33,846 bases of DNA from an uncultured Pelagibacteraceae bacterium (GTDB lineage Bacteria; Pseudomonadota; Alphaproteobacteria; Pelagibacterales; Pelagibacteraceae), in contig CACAMG010000007.1 in NCBI GenBank assembly GCA_902533585.1, positions 1-33,846 on the forward strand, written 5' to 3'. Shown in pieces: positions 1-8,014 of the stretch (its first letter is position 1; the number at the start of each line of letters is the position of its first letter). The notes under the pieces are model-generated. The model was given only the letters and a program-made list of their open reading frames with translations. It was not told the origin of the DNA and did not search any database. Made by a program: the position numbers and the translations under genes.

Positions 1-70
1 CTGCACTTTGTGCTAAAGCACAAAAAACAAAATTTATAAGTAAAATTTTTAAAATTATTTTTTTTAACAT
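1..70 (-). CDS. ATP synthase F0 b-type subunit, probably b' (5' end only)
   Basis: Reading leftward from an ATG at 70-68 there is an open frame that runs off the window edge, so only the first 23 residues are present. It begins MLKKIILKILLI, followed by NFVFCALAQSA, a hydrophobic N-terminus resembling a signal peptide or first membrane segment. It starts 4 bases after the atpE stop, on the same strand. In alphaproteobacteria the gene after atpE encodes the b' or b subunit, the membrane-anchored peripheral stalk joining F0 to F1. The identity therefore comes mainly from position; no family-specific residue is visible in this fragment. Confidence 0.7.
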   Translation of the reverse strand, partial: MLKKIILKILLINFVFCALAQSA

Positions 71-73
71 TAA

Positions 74-301
74 CTAAAATGCAAATAAAATAATTAATGC
101 AACTACTAGTCCAAATAATCCTGTCGCTTCAGCTAAAGCAAATCCTAAAAGCAAATTAGGAAATTGTTTTTGAGCTGCAGATGGATTTCTCATTGCGCCA
201 GAAAGGTAATTACCAAAAATAATTCCAATTCCAACACCAGCACCAGCTAAAGCAATTGCCGCCAGTCCTGCTCCTATCATTTTTGCTGCTTCTAATTCCA
301 T
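74..301 (-). CDS. atpE: ATP synthase F0 subunit c
   Basis: This 75-residue proteolipid forms the rotating membrane ring of the F-type ATP synthase and carries protons between the half-channels of subunit a. It is a helical hairpin: a Gly/Ala-rich first helix (about 9-33), the polar loop RNP (38-40) that contacts the F1 stalk, and a second helix containing the ion-carrying carboxylate Glu58 in ALAEATG. I see no clear sodium-site pattern around Glu58, so a proton ring is the simpler reading. The gene lies 15 bases after atpB and just before the b-type subunit gene. It is preceded by an exceptionally good ribosome binding site, as expected for a subunit needed in many copies. Confidence 0.97.
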   Translation of the reverse strand: MELEAAKMIGAGLAAIALAGAGVGIGIIFGNYLSGAMRNPSAAQKQFPNLLLGFALAEATGLFGLVVALIILFAF

Positions 302-306
302 TATAT

Positions 307-312
307 CCTCCT
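307..312 (-). promoter_or_regulatory. Strong Shine-Dalgarno of atpE
   Basis: On the minus strand the sequence AGGAGG lies 5 bases (ATATA) before the atpE ATG. This is a full anti-16S match, stronger than most other start regions here, which show weak or no Shine-Dalgarno. It probably raises subunit c synthesis above that of the neighbouring single-copy subunits. Confidence 0.8.
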
Positions 313-316
313 TTTT

Positions 317-1051
317 TTAATGGTGTAAATTTAATGCATCATTTAAATATATGCATGTTAATATTGCAAAAACATAAGCTTGAAGAAAAGCAACTAATAT
401 CTCCAAACCAGTTAATGCAACCGAAAAACTTAGCGGAAGCCATCCGCCAATTATTCCTAGGCTTACTACAAAGCCTCCGAATACTTTCATCATAGTATGA
501 CCAGCCATCATATTAGCAAACAAACGAACAGATAAACTAATTGGTCTACTTAAATAAGAAATTATTTCAATAACTACGATTAAAGGCAATAAAACCATTG
601 GAACACCACTAGGAACAAAAAGTTTTAAATATCCAAGACCGTGTTTAATAAATCCTATAACCGTTACTCCTAAAAATATAAAAGCGGCCAATACAAAGGT
701 TACTATTATGTGACTTGTTACTGTAAATGAATAAGGTATCATTCCAAACATATTGCAAAAAAGAACAAACATGAATAATGAAAATATAAATGAAAAGTAA
801 GGTTTTGCTTTTGAGCCAGCTGTATCGCTAATCATTTTTGATATGAATGAGTAACTTAATTCAGCGAGCAATTGAATTTTATCTGGAATTAGAGAATTTT
901 TTTTTGACCCAACATTAAATATAATTAATATAGCTATTGAGCTAATAACCATAAACAGACTTGCATTAGTGAAAGAAATATCTATTTCACCTAATTTTAT
1001 TTCTGGACCAATACGGTAAACGTTGAATTGGTGCATTGGGTTTGCTGCCAT
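317..1051 (-). CDS. atpB: ATP synthase F0 subunit a
   Basis: This 244-residue polytopic membrane protein is the stator subunit that forms the two proton half-channels beside the c-ring. The diagnostic element is the fourth-helix segment SVRLFANMMAGH, whose Arg176 corresponds to the essential arginine (E. coli Arg210) facing the c-ring glutamate. The C-terminal helix contains LEILVAFLQAYVFAIL, the other conserved proton-path region. The first hydrophobic segment is near residues 30-46. The called start (MAANPMHQ) could instead be Met6; nothing seen here decides it. The gene sits between atpI and atpE in the usual atpI-B-E order, with F1 genes outside the window. Confidence 0.97.
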   Translation of the reverse strand: MAANPMHQFNVYRIGPEIKLGEIDISFTNASLFMVISSIAILIIFNVGSKKNSLIPDKIQLLAELSYSFISKMISDTAGSKAKPYFSFIFSLFMFVLFCNMFGMIPYSFTVTSHIIVTFVLAAFIFLGVTVIGFIKHGLGYLKLFVPSGVPMVLLPLIVVIEIISYLSRPISLSVRLFANMMAGHTMMKVFGGFVVSLGIIGGWLPLSFSVALTGLEILVAFLQAYVFAILTCIYLNDALNLHH

Positions 1052-1061
1052 AATTTACAAT

Positions 1062-1337
1062 CTATTTTTGCATCTTTTTTGCAGATTTTATTACGTTCAT
1101 TATTCCAGCAATTACACCTACAAAAAAGAATATTAAAATTAACCAGGGTTTAGTACCAAACCAATTGTCTAAAATAAACCCAATAATTGTCCCAACTGCT
1201 ACAGCAGAAACTAACTCTGTGCTCATTTTGAAAGCTGCGCCTAAACTAGATTTTTTTTCAATTTTATTGCTGTTATTTTTAGATTTTATTTTGTCTTTTG
1301 CAATTTTTAGGCGAATTTTAAACTGGTCATTTGACAT
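1062..1337 (-). CDS. atpI: AtpI-family protein of the F0F1 operon
   Basis: This 91-residue protein has a Lys-rich N-terminal half (about 1-30) and two hydrophobic segments (about 43-58 and 64-82) separated by a short loop with the family-typical GTKPWL. AtpI proteins are non-essential membrane assembly factors of ATP synthase, linked to c-ring assembly and Mg2+ handling in other bacteria. It precedes atpB by 10 bases and follows smc by 5 bases, so it is likely the first gene of the F0 part of a longer transcript. The assignment relies on size, topology, the loop motif and position. Confidence 0.88.
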   Translation of the reverse strand: MSNDQFKIRLKIAKDKIKSKNNSNKIEKKSSLGAAFKMSTELVSAVAVGTIIGFILDNWFGTKPWLILIFFFVGVIAGIMNVIKSAKKMQK

Positions 1338-1342
1338 TTAAT

Positions 1343-3739
1343 TTAGGCAACCATACTTTCAGCTTTTTGCAAGTCTACAGCAACAAGCTGACTTATACCT
1401 TTTTCAGGCATTGTAACACCATACAATCTATTCATTTTTGACATTGTTAATGCATGGTGTGTAACAATTATGAATCTAGTTGATGTAATTTTTGTTAATT
1501 CTTCTAGCAAATTGCAAAATCTTGTAACATTGGCATCATCCAGTGGAGCATCTACCTCGTCGAGCACACATATTGGCGCTGGGTTAGTTAGAAAAACTGC
1601 AAAAATTAAAGATAGAGCTGTTAAAGCTTGTTCCCCACCAGATAATAAAGTAATTGATTGAAGTCTTTTACCGGGTGGACTTACAAGCATTTCAAGTCCA
1701 GCATCTAAAGGATCTTCCGAGTCCACCAATTCTAATTTTGCATTTCCACCATTAAATAATTTTGTATAAACTTCATTAAACTTTCTATTAACTTTTTCAA
1801 AGGCTTCTAAAAGTCTCTCTCTGCCTTTATGATTTAATTCGTTTATACTTTCTTTAAGTTTTATAATAGCAGAAACTAAATCTTTACGATCTTGTTCCAT
1901 TTTTCCAATTTCAACTTTATATTTATTTGTTTCTTCATCGGCTCTTAAATTAACAGAACCCAACTTTTCCCTTCCTCTTTTTTTTTCATCTAACAATTCT
2001 TCTTGTGTAACTGCATCTGGAAATTCTTCATTTTTATCTAAATTTGAATAATCTAAAATATTATTTTCAGTAAGTTCCAGTTCAGTTTCTACTCTCTCAA
2101 GTAAATCATCTTTTCTTTTATTTAAACCGTCTATTGTTGCGCCCGAGCTGGCTTTTCTTTCTCTTATTTCTATAGTATTTTCTTTTGTAGAGTTTAATTC
2201 ATTTCGAAGTTCAACAATTTTATTGTCGATTTCTTCAATAATAGTTTCATTTTCTAATTTTTCTTTTTCAGACAATCTTAAATTTTCAGAGATTTGACCT
2301 TTTTTTTCTGCTTGTGATTGAGGTTGTTTTTCAAGCTCAGATAATTTTAGAGTTAATTTATTTTTTCTATCATTTAATTCATTTACCATTTTTTCTGAAT
2401 TAATTAGTAGATTTTTCCAGCTTTCTATCTCTGTTTCTATTATTTTAATTCTTTCTTTTCTTTTAATTGATTCATTTTTTATATTTTGATTTTTACTATA
2501 ACTGTCAGCATATGCTTCTATTATCATTTTACAGTTATCAAGAATAGTTATTGCTTCATCATTTTTTTTTGCGTTTATAAGTTCTTTAACTTTATCTATT
2601 TCAATATTTAATCTGTTTTTTGTTACATCTAAATCCTCGTTAGATTGTTTTTCTGTATCATAATATTTTGAGTCTATTTCAATTAATTCAGATTTTTCTT
2701 CCTTTAGCCTTTTTTCATTTGATTTTGCATCAATAACAATGCTTTTTTCTCTATCTATATCTTCATCAATTGTTTTTAATGATTTTCTAATATCCTCTAT
2801 TTCAGTTATAATTCTAGTATTTTCCTCGTCTATATTTTTTAATTCTAGGTTTAACCTTTGAATTTTAGATAAATTCTCAATATTTTTTTCTCTTACAGGA
2901 TCTACTTTTTCAGTCTCTATTTTAATATTTTTTTCTATTTCACTAATCTTTTCATTATACTTTTTTACCTCATTTTCTGCTTCACTATTTATTTCATTTT
3001 CTAATTTTATTTCTTTATCAATATCTTTGAGTCTTAAAAAATATAGTCCCGCTTCAATTTTTTTAATTTCTTCGGAAATTAATTTATATCTAGTTGCTTC
3101 TTCTGCTTGTTTTTGTAGATTTATTAATTGTTTTTCTTGCTGCTTTCTTAATTCATCGGCTCTTTTTAAATTATTTTCAGCGGCATTTAATCTAAGTTCT
3201 GCCTCGTGTCTTCTTGCATGTAAGCCAGCTATTCCTGCGGCTTCTTCTAAAATTGTTCTTCTATCAACAGGTTTAGCAGTAACTAATGCTCCTATTCTTC
3301 CTTGGCTTATTATGGAAGGAGAGTGTGCACCAGTTGATAAATCTGCAAAAAACATCTGAGCGTCTTTAGCCCTAACTTCTTTTCCATTAAGATAAAACTT
3401 TGAACCTTTGTCTTTTTCTATTTTCCTTCTAATTTCAATTTCATCTAGATTTTTATATTGATAAGGCCCTTCTTTATCATGATTAGATAAATTAATTGAT
3501 ACTTCTGCTATATTTTTTGAAGGCTTATTTGAAGTACCTGAGAATATAACATCTTCCATTCCTGATCCACGCATACTCTTTGCAGAAGTTTCTCCCATGC
3601 CCCATCTTAGAGCTTCAACTATATTAGATTTGCCACAACCATTAGGACCAACAATTCCAGTTAAACCTTCCTCTATTAGAAAGTTTGTTTTTTCTGCAAA
3701 AGACTTGAATCCATTTAACTGGATTTTTTTAAACTCCAT
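1343..3739 (-). CDS. smc: Chromosome segregation ATPase SMC, unusually short
   Basis: SMC proteins are ATP-driven loop-extruding DNA compactors that act with ScpA and ScpB. The N-terminal head carries Walker A GPNGCGKS (31-38). The C-terminal head carries the ABC signature LSGGEQ (699-704) and Walker B VLDEVDAP with Asp727-Glu728, so both halves of the ATPase are intact. Between about residue 170 and 640 the sequence is almost entirely charged coiled coil. The total of 798 residues is roughly two thirds of the usual 1,150 or so, and I cannot see the Gly-rich hinge of about 150 residues expected mid-protein. The middle (about 370-430) is helical with one Cys, so it is not a Rad50 CxxC zinc hook either. 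It sits 8 bases after the DsbA-family gene. Confidence 0.93.
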   Translation of the reverse strand: MEFKKIQLNGFKSFAEKTNFLIEEGLTGIVGPNGCGKSNIVEALRWGMGETSAKSMRGSGMEDVIFSGTSNKPSKNIAEVSINLSNHDKEGPYQYKNLDEIEIRRKIEKDKGSKFYLNGKEVRAKDAQMFFADLSTGAHSPSIISQGRIGALVTAKPVDRRTILEEAAGIAGLHARRHEAELRLNAAENNLKRADELRKQQEKQLINLQKQAEEATRYKLISEEIKKIEAGLYFLRLKDIDKEIKLENEINSEAENEVKKYNEKISEIEKNIKIETEKVDPVREKNIENLSKIQRLNLELKNIDEENTRIITEIEDIRKSLKTIDEDIDREKSIVIDAKSNEKRLKEEKSELIEIDSKYYDTEKQSNEDLDVTKNRLNIEIDKVKELINAKKNDEAITILDNCKMIIEAYADSYSKNQNIKNESIKRKERIKIIETEIESWKNLLINSEKMVNELNDRKNKLTLKLSELEKQPQSQAEKKGQISENLRLSEKEKLENETIIEEIDNKIVELRNELNSTKENTIEIRERKASSGATIDGLNKRKDDLLERVETELELTENNILDYSNLDKNEEFPDAVTQEELLDEKKRGREKLGSVNLRADEETNKYKVEIGKMEQDRKDLVSAIIKLKESINELNHKGRERLLEAFEKVNRKFNEVYTKLFNGGNAKLELVDSEDPLDAGLEMLVSPPGKRLQSITLLSGGEQALTALSLIFAVFLTNPAPICVLDEVDAPLDDANVTRFCNLLEELTKITSTRFIIVTHHALTMSKMNRLYGVTMPEKGISQLVAVDLQKAESMVA

Positions 3740-3747
3740 TCAATAAC

Positions 3748-4329
3748 TTATATCAGTTTTTCCAGAGTTTTTTTCAAATTTTTGTAGTCTAGCGGTTTAT
3801 CGAACTTTTTATCATTAATTATTAAAGTAGGAGTAGCATTTACATCAAATTTTTTTACACCCTCGATTCGATCTTCTAATACGTGGTCCTCAATTTCTTT
3901 GTTATTAATGCATTTATCAAAATTTAAATCAAATTTTTCAGAGTCTAAAAGATTTTTTAAATTAGTATTTGCTTCTTCAATAGTACTTCCTTTTACCCAT
4001 TTATTTTGATTCATATATAAGAAATGAAGTATCTTGGAGTTACCATCATTTTTGCAATGAGCAATTTTTGATGCATTGAATGCCATCATGTCAAGAGGAA
4101 AGCTTCTGAATTCAATTTTTACCAAACCCTTTTCGATAAAATCTTTCTTTAGTTCAGGATATATTTTTTTATGAAAATCTGCACAGTGTCCGCATGTTAG
4201 AGATTCGTAAAGAATCAAATTTATTTTTGCGTCAATATCACCTTCATTTATAGGATTTATTTTAGTATCTGAGCTAACGGAATTACATATAGATAGAAGA
4301 AAAAAAATAGTTAAAATTATTTTTTTCAT
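3748..4329 (-). CDS. DsbA-family thioredoxin-fold disulfide oxidoreductase, periplasmic
   Basis: The 193-residue product starts with a clear signal peptide (about 1-20, MKKIILTIFFLLSIC...) and has the redox motif CGHC at 46-49 after SLT, followed by DFHKKIYPEL. Near the C-terminus NATPTLIIN holds the cis-proline of the thioredoxin fold. The likely role is forming or reshuffling disulfides in exported proteins. The arrangement dciA-like/dsbA-like/smc is a known alphaproteobacterial order. Its start overlaps the dciA-like stop by 4 bases, suggesting translational coupling. The fold and active site are certain; the exact substrate and subfamily (DsbA or BdbD type) are not. Confidence 0.88.
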   Translation of the reverse strand: MKKIILTIFFLLSICNSVSSDTKINPINEGDIDAKINLILYESLTCGHCADFHKKIYPELKKDFIEKGLVKIEFRSFPLDMMAFNASKIAHCKNDGNSKILHFLYMNQNKWVKGSTIEEANTNLKNLLDSEKFDLNFDKCINNKEIEDHVLEDRIEGVKKFDVNATPTLIINDKKFDKPLDYKNLKKTLEKLI

Positions 4330-4808
4330 TTTTTTTTAAATACTTTGCTCAGTTCAATTAAAGATTTTTTAATTTTATCATTTTTTATATCAGATATTTT
4401 TTTATAATAGTGATTTTTTTTAAGATCTTTCTTTAAATTTTCTTTAAATTTTTCTTGCTCTCCTTCAAAAGTGACTAATTTTAGTTTCTCAACTACATTA
4501 TATCCAAAAAAAGTATTTATTTTATTAATTATGTTTTTTTTTGAATATTCCATGTCCACTTCGTGACCTCTTTTGACCATTATATTTAAACAACTTGAGC
4601 CCAGTCTGTTTGAGTTTTTAAATGATTTTGGGTAGCATATTTTAAATAGTTCATTTCCAACTATATATCTCCAATTGTCTAAAATTTTTGAGTATATAAG
4701 GCCCTTTCTTTTAATAACTTTTTTTATATTTGTGGGCAAAGTATCTTTAAAAGATCTTAATCCTTGAATGCTTCTTGTTCTCTGCTTAGTATTATATTTA
4801 AATTCCAT
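4326..4808 (-). CDS. DUF721 / DciA-like protein
   Basis: This basic protein of 160 residues resembles the DUF721 family, which includes DciA, the bacterial replicative-helicase (DnaB) loading partner. Recognisable parts are an early NWRYIVGNELFKICYP-like segment and a later hydrophobic-charged stretch with LNIMVKRGHEVDMEY and INTFFGYNVVEKLKL, as in the KH-like domain. The C-terminus is Lys-rich and probably flexible. I chose the ATG at 4808 (MEFKYN...) because it abuts the mutY start. An in-frame ATG at 4820 would add four residues and overlap mutY by 12 bases. It heads a minus-strand operon with the DsbA-like gene and smc. Confidence 0.75.
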   Translation of the reverse strand: MEFKYNTKQRTRSIQGLRSFKDTLPTNIKKVIKRKGLIYSKILDNWRYIVGNELFKICYPKSFKNSNRLGSSCLNIMVKRGHEVDMEYSKKNIINKINTFFGYNVVEKLKLVTFEGEQEKFKENLKKDLKKNHYYKKISDIKNDKIKKSLIELSKVFKKK

Positions 4809-5795
4809 ATGAACAATCAAAACATACCAAAAAAAATTCTACATTGGTACGATAATAATAAAAGAATTTTGCCCTGGAGAAAACATGTTTCTAAAAAACA
4901 AAAACAATATTTTACATTAGTAAGTGAATTTATGTTGCAACAAACCCAGGTTAAAACAGTAATACCTTATTTTAAAAATTTTATAAAAAAAATACCCAAT
5001 CTAAAATCATTAGCTAAAACAAATGATCAAAAACTTTTAAAATGTTGGGAAGGTCTAGGCTATTATTCACGTGCAAGAAATTTAAAAAAAACAGCAAAAA
5101 AAATTATTGAAGAATTTAATGGAAATTTACCCAGCAATATTGATAAACTAAAATCATTACCAGGAATTGGCGAATATACTTCTGCAGCAATAATGGCTAT
5201 TGTTTTTAACAAACAGTTTATCCCTTTAGATGGCAATGTAGAGAGGATTTTAAAGAGAGTTTTATTTTTAAAAAATCAACAAGATATTACCAAAGATAAT
5301 TTGAATAAAAAAAAATCTTTTTTTGGTAAGTCTAATAGATCAAACGATTATGCACAAGCAATTATGGAAATTGGAGCTTTGATTTGCAAACCTACAACTC
5401 CTATATGTCACGAATGTCCAATAAAAAAAATGTGTATCGCATATAAGAAAAAAGATTTTCAAATAAATAAAAAAAATAAGTTTGATAAAATAAAGTATTT
5501 CCAGGCAGACGTGTTTAAAAAAAACAATAAATATTTTTTAATTAAAAATAATAAATTTAATTTTTTAAAAAACTTTCTAATTTTCCCTATGAAAGAAATA
5601 AATAAGAAAAAATATAAATCTACAATAAAAAAAAGAATTAATGTTAAAATGTCCAATATGCATATGAAGATTATTATTAATGAAAAAAATAAAAATTTAA
5701 AATCCACTGGTAATCTATTGTTGGATAAAAATAATATAAATAGATATATTTTAACTTCATTTACTAAAAAAATTTTTAGATCGGTTTCAAAATAA
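4809..5795 (+). CDS. mutY: A/G-specific adenine DNA glycosylase MutY
   Basis: MutY removes adenine mispaired with 8-oxoguanine. From the start at 4809 the protein has 328 residues. Catalytic Glu40 lies in EFMLQQTQV, the helix-hairpin-helix is LPGIGEYTSAAI (118-129), and Asp141 lies in PLDGNVERIL. The [4Fe-4S] ligands are Cys193, Cys200, Cys203 and Cys209 (C-x6-C-x2-C-x5-C). The remaining C-terminal region is very Lys/Asn-rich and would be a diverged NUDIX-like 8-oxoG recognition domain, which I cannot confirm by motif. An ATG at 4764 would add 15 residues inside the antisense dciA-like gene; homologous MutY proteins begin close to the chosen start. The FAD monooxygenase gene follows after 2 bases. 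Confidence 0.95.
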   Translation: MNNQNIPKKILHWYDNNKRILPWRKHVSKKQKQYFTLVSEFMLQQTQVKTVIPYFKNFIKKIPNLKSLAKTNDQKLLKCWEGLGYYSRARNLKKTAKKIIEEFNGNLPSNIDKLKSLPGIGEYTSAAIMAIVFNKQFIPLDGNVERILKRVLFLKNQQDITKDNLNKKKSFFGKSNRSNDYAQAIMEIGALICKPTTPICHECPIKKMCIAYKKKDFQINKKNKFDKIKYFQADVFKKNNKYFLIKNNKFNFLKNFLIFPMKEINKKKYKSTIKKRINVKMSNMHMKIIINEKNKNLKSTGNLLLDKNNINRYILTSFTKKIFRSVSK

Positions 5796-5797
5796 AA

Positions 5798-6931
5798 ATG
5801 AAAAAAATAGCAATTATAGGGGGGGGAATTTCAGGATTATATTTTGCAAATTTATTAGAGAAAAATAAAAATTATAGTTATAAAATTTTTGAAAAGAAAT
5901 CACGTTTTGAACTAGATGATGGTTATGGAATTCAGCTTTCAGTAAATAGTATAAAATTATTAAATGAAATAGGTTTTTCAGATATTGAATCGCAAAAAGT
6001 TTATTTTCCTAAAAAGGTAATTTTTTATGATGCTAAAAGCTTCAATAAAATTTGCGATATTGATATTTCAAAATTTAATTATGAGAAAAATAGATATACA
6101 ACCTTAAAAAGATCAACATTATTGAATTTTTTATTAAAAAATATTCCTAAAGAAAAAATCAATTATAACAGTGAATTAAGCGATGTTAGCTTCGAAAATA
6201 AAATTAATTTAAAATTTTTAGATAATAATTACGAAACTTTTGATTATTTGATCTTATCAGACGGTGTTTTTTCAAAAAGTAAATCAATCATAATTGACAA
6301 AGATAGTAGACCTAAATATTTAAATTCAATTGCATTAAGAGGTTCTTTAAAAAATTTTGAAAATAATGACATTTCCTTATATTTAGGACCTAACTTTCAT
6401 TTTGTAATATATCCAGTAAATCAAAATAACGAGTTTAATTTTATATCAATAATAAGAAAAAATTTAAAAAAAGAGCAAATAAATGATCAAAATTACTTTC
6501 AGAATAGTGATTTTTTAGAAACATTGATGAATGAAATATTATCAAAAACTCCAGTGAAATTTAAAGATAAAATTGAAAATTTAAAGTCATTTCCAATATT
6601 TAGAAGTAATGGCTTAAGCAAGCCTAGTAAAAAAAATATTTTTTTAGTAGGGGATGCTCTTTACGCTTTTCCACCTTCTTTTGCACAGGGAGCATCACAA
6701 TCAATAGCATCTTCAAAAGATGCGTACGATGAAATTGAAAATAATACTGACAATTATTATCAAAAAAGAAATGAAAAAATAAAAGCGGTGAATTCTAGAT
6801 CAATGCTTAATTATTTTGCTTTTCATTTATCAAATCCTTTTACAATATTTTTAAGAAATATATTTTTGAAATATTTATCAAAAAATAAAAAATTTTTAGA
6901 AAATTACTTAGGAAAAATATACAAGAATTAA
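5798..6931 (+). CDS. FAD-dependent monooxygenase, substrate unknown
   Basis: This 377-residue protein is a class A flavoprotein monooxygenase of the UbiH / p-hydroxybenzoate hydroxylase fold. The N-terminal dinucleotide site is IAIIGGGISGLYFA with GGGISG at 8-13. Arg104 sits in the LKRSTLLNFLL helix, the mid-protein DG motif is LSDGVFSK (153-160), and the second FAD motif is FLVGDALYAFPP with GD at 285-286. The AQGASQSIASS stretch is the helix that normally continues it. There is no signal peptide. It follows mutY by 2 bases, so the two are probably co-transcribed, but that does not indicate a substrate. Ubiquinone-ring hydroxylation or oxidation of an aromatic compound are options I cannot separate. 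Its stop overlaps the ccrM stop. Confidence 0.8.
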   Translation: MKKIAIIGGGISGLYFANLLEKNKNYSYKIFEKKSRFELDDGYGIQLSVNSIKLLNEIGFSDIESQKVYFPKKVIFYDAKSFNKICDIDISKFNYEKNRYTTLKRSTLLNFLLKNIPKEKINYNSELSDVSFENKINLKFLDNNYETFDYLILSDGVFSKSKSIIIDKDSRPKYLNSIALRGSLKNFENNDISLYLGPNFHFVIYPVNQNNEFNFISIIRKNLKKEQINDQNYFQNSDFLETLMNEILSKTPVKFKDKIENLKSFPIFRSNGLSKPSKKNIFLVGDALYAFPPSFAQGASQSIASSKDAYDEIENNTDNYYQKRNEKIKAVNSRSMLNYFAFHLSNPFTIFLRNIFLKYLSKNKKFLENYLGKIYKN

Positions 6932-8001
6932 TATCTTGGCCTTAATCTCTCTCTTAATTCATCTATAGGTCTTAGTGTATCTCCTGATTGATAGTGCCAG
7001 TAAGTCCATCCATTACAACTTTCAGCACCTAATATTTTTGCAGCTACTTTATGAATAGATCCTTCAGATTGTTGATATTTAATACTTCCATCAACCATAA
7101 TTTTTGCATTTATTTTTTTCTTTTGATCATAAATTTTTGTTCCTGGTTTAATAACTCCAAGTTCAACCAATGATCCAAACGGAATTCTTGGTTTGGATCT
7201 ATTATTTTGAATGGTATCTAAATATTCATCTTTGATAATTTTTGCATTTTTAATTCTTTTATTTGCGGCCTCGAAATATATTTTTTCTTTCTCAATACCA
7301 TAAAAATTTCTACTAAGTTTTTTTGCAACTACAGCAGTAGTACCAGAGCCTAAAAATGGATCTAATATAAAGTCATTCTTATTTGAAGAGGCCAATATAA
7401 TTCTGTGAAGTAAAGACTCAGGTTTCTGAGTTGAGTGAACTTTTTTACCTTTTTGTTTTAGTCGTTCATTTCCATTACAAATTGGCAGGTTCCAAGTAGA
7501 TCTCATTTGTAAATCGTCGTTTAAACATTTTAATGATTGATAATTAAATGTGTATTTAGAATTTTTATCTTTTGAAGCCCAAATTAAAGTTTCGTGAGCA
7601 TTAGTAAACCTGGTTCCTTTAAAATTTGGCATTGGATTATTTTTGCTCCATATAACATCATTAAGTATCCAAAAACCTAAATCTTGTATTTTAGAACCAA
7701 CTCTAAAAATATTGTGGTAGCTTCCAATTACCCAAATACTTCCATTTTTTTTTAATATTCTTTTACATTCCAAAAGCCAAGATTTTGTGAATTCATCGTA
7801 TGAATTAAAATTTTCAAACTTATCCCATTTATCATTTACCGCACTAACCTTCGATCTATCTGGTCTAATTAAATTATTTTTAAGTTGTAAATTGTACGGT
7901 GGATCTGCAAAAATTAGATCAAAAGTTTCATCAGGAATTTTTTTTAACTCTACAAGGCTATCTCCGTTAATTATTTTATTTTTTAAAATTGATCCAATCA
8001 T
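6928..8001 (-). CDS. ccrM: CcrM-type DNA adenine-N6 methyltransferase (GANTC)
   Basis: The 357-residue product has the beta-class order of motifs: catalytic DPPY at 33-36 (FADPPYNLQL) followed much later by the SAM-binding DPFLGSGTT (214-222). HSTQKPESLL (189-198) is the typical link between them. After about residue 270 comes the extra C-terminal domain of CcrM proteins (PRIPFGSLVELGVIKPGT..., ending at WTYWHYQSGDTLR). Length and architecture match Caulobacter CcrM, the orphan cell-cycle methylase of GANTC sites. No restriction gene lies nearby. The recognition sequence is inferred from the family, supported by the cluster of GANTC sites just upstream. It is the last gene of the minus-strand run after rnhB but probably has its own promoter. 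Confidence 0.95.
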   Translation of the reverse strand: MIGSILKNKIINGDSLVELKKIPDETFDLIFADPPYNLQLKNNLIRPDRSKVSAVNDKWDKFENFNSYDEFTKSWLLECKRILKKNGSIWVIGSYHNIFRVGSKIQDLGFWILNDVIWSKNNPMPNFKGTRFTNAHETLIWASKDKNSKYTFNYQSLKCLNDDLQMRSTWNLPICNGNERLKQKGKKVHSTQKPESLLHRIILASSNKNDFILDPFLGSGTTAVVAKKLSRNFYGIEKEKIYFEAANKRIKNAKIIKDEYLDTIQNNRSKPRIPFGSLVELGVIKPGTKIYDQKKKINAKIMVDGSIKYQQSEGSIHKVAAKILGAESCNGWTYWHYQSGDTLRPIDELRERLRPRY

Positions 8002-8014
8002 TTTCTAAAAAACA

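Noticed and set aside
1343..3739. smc as a frameshifted or broken gene
   Set aside because: A single frame holds Walker A, signature and Walker B in the right order, with continuous coiled coil, so the short length is not a sequencing break.
4764..4808. Upstream ATG giving mutY 15 extra residues
   Set aside because: The extension MNASCSLLSIIFKF lies wholly inside the antisense dciA-like gene and has no MutY-like features; the start at 4809 fits family length better.
5459..5707. Hydrophobic 82-codon minus-strand frame inside mutY
   Set aside because: Phe/Leu/Ile-rich shadow produced by antisense reading of Lys/Asn codons; the same effect explains similar frames at 22458-22661 and 22474-22656.
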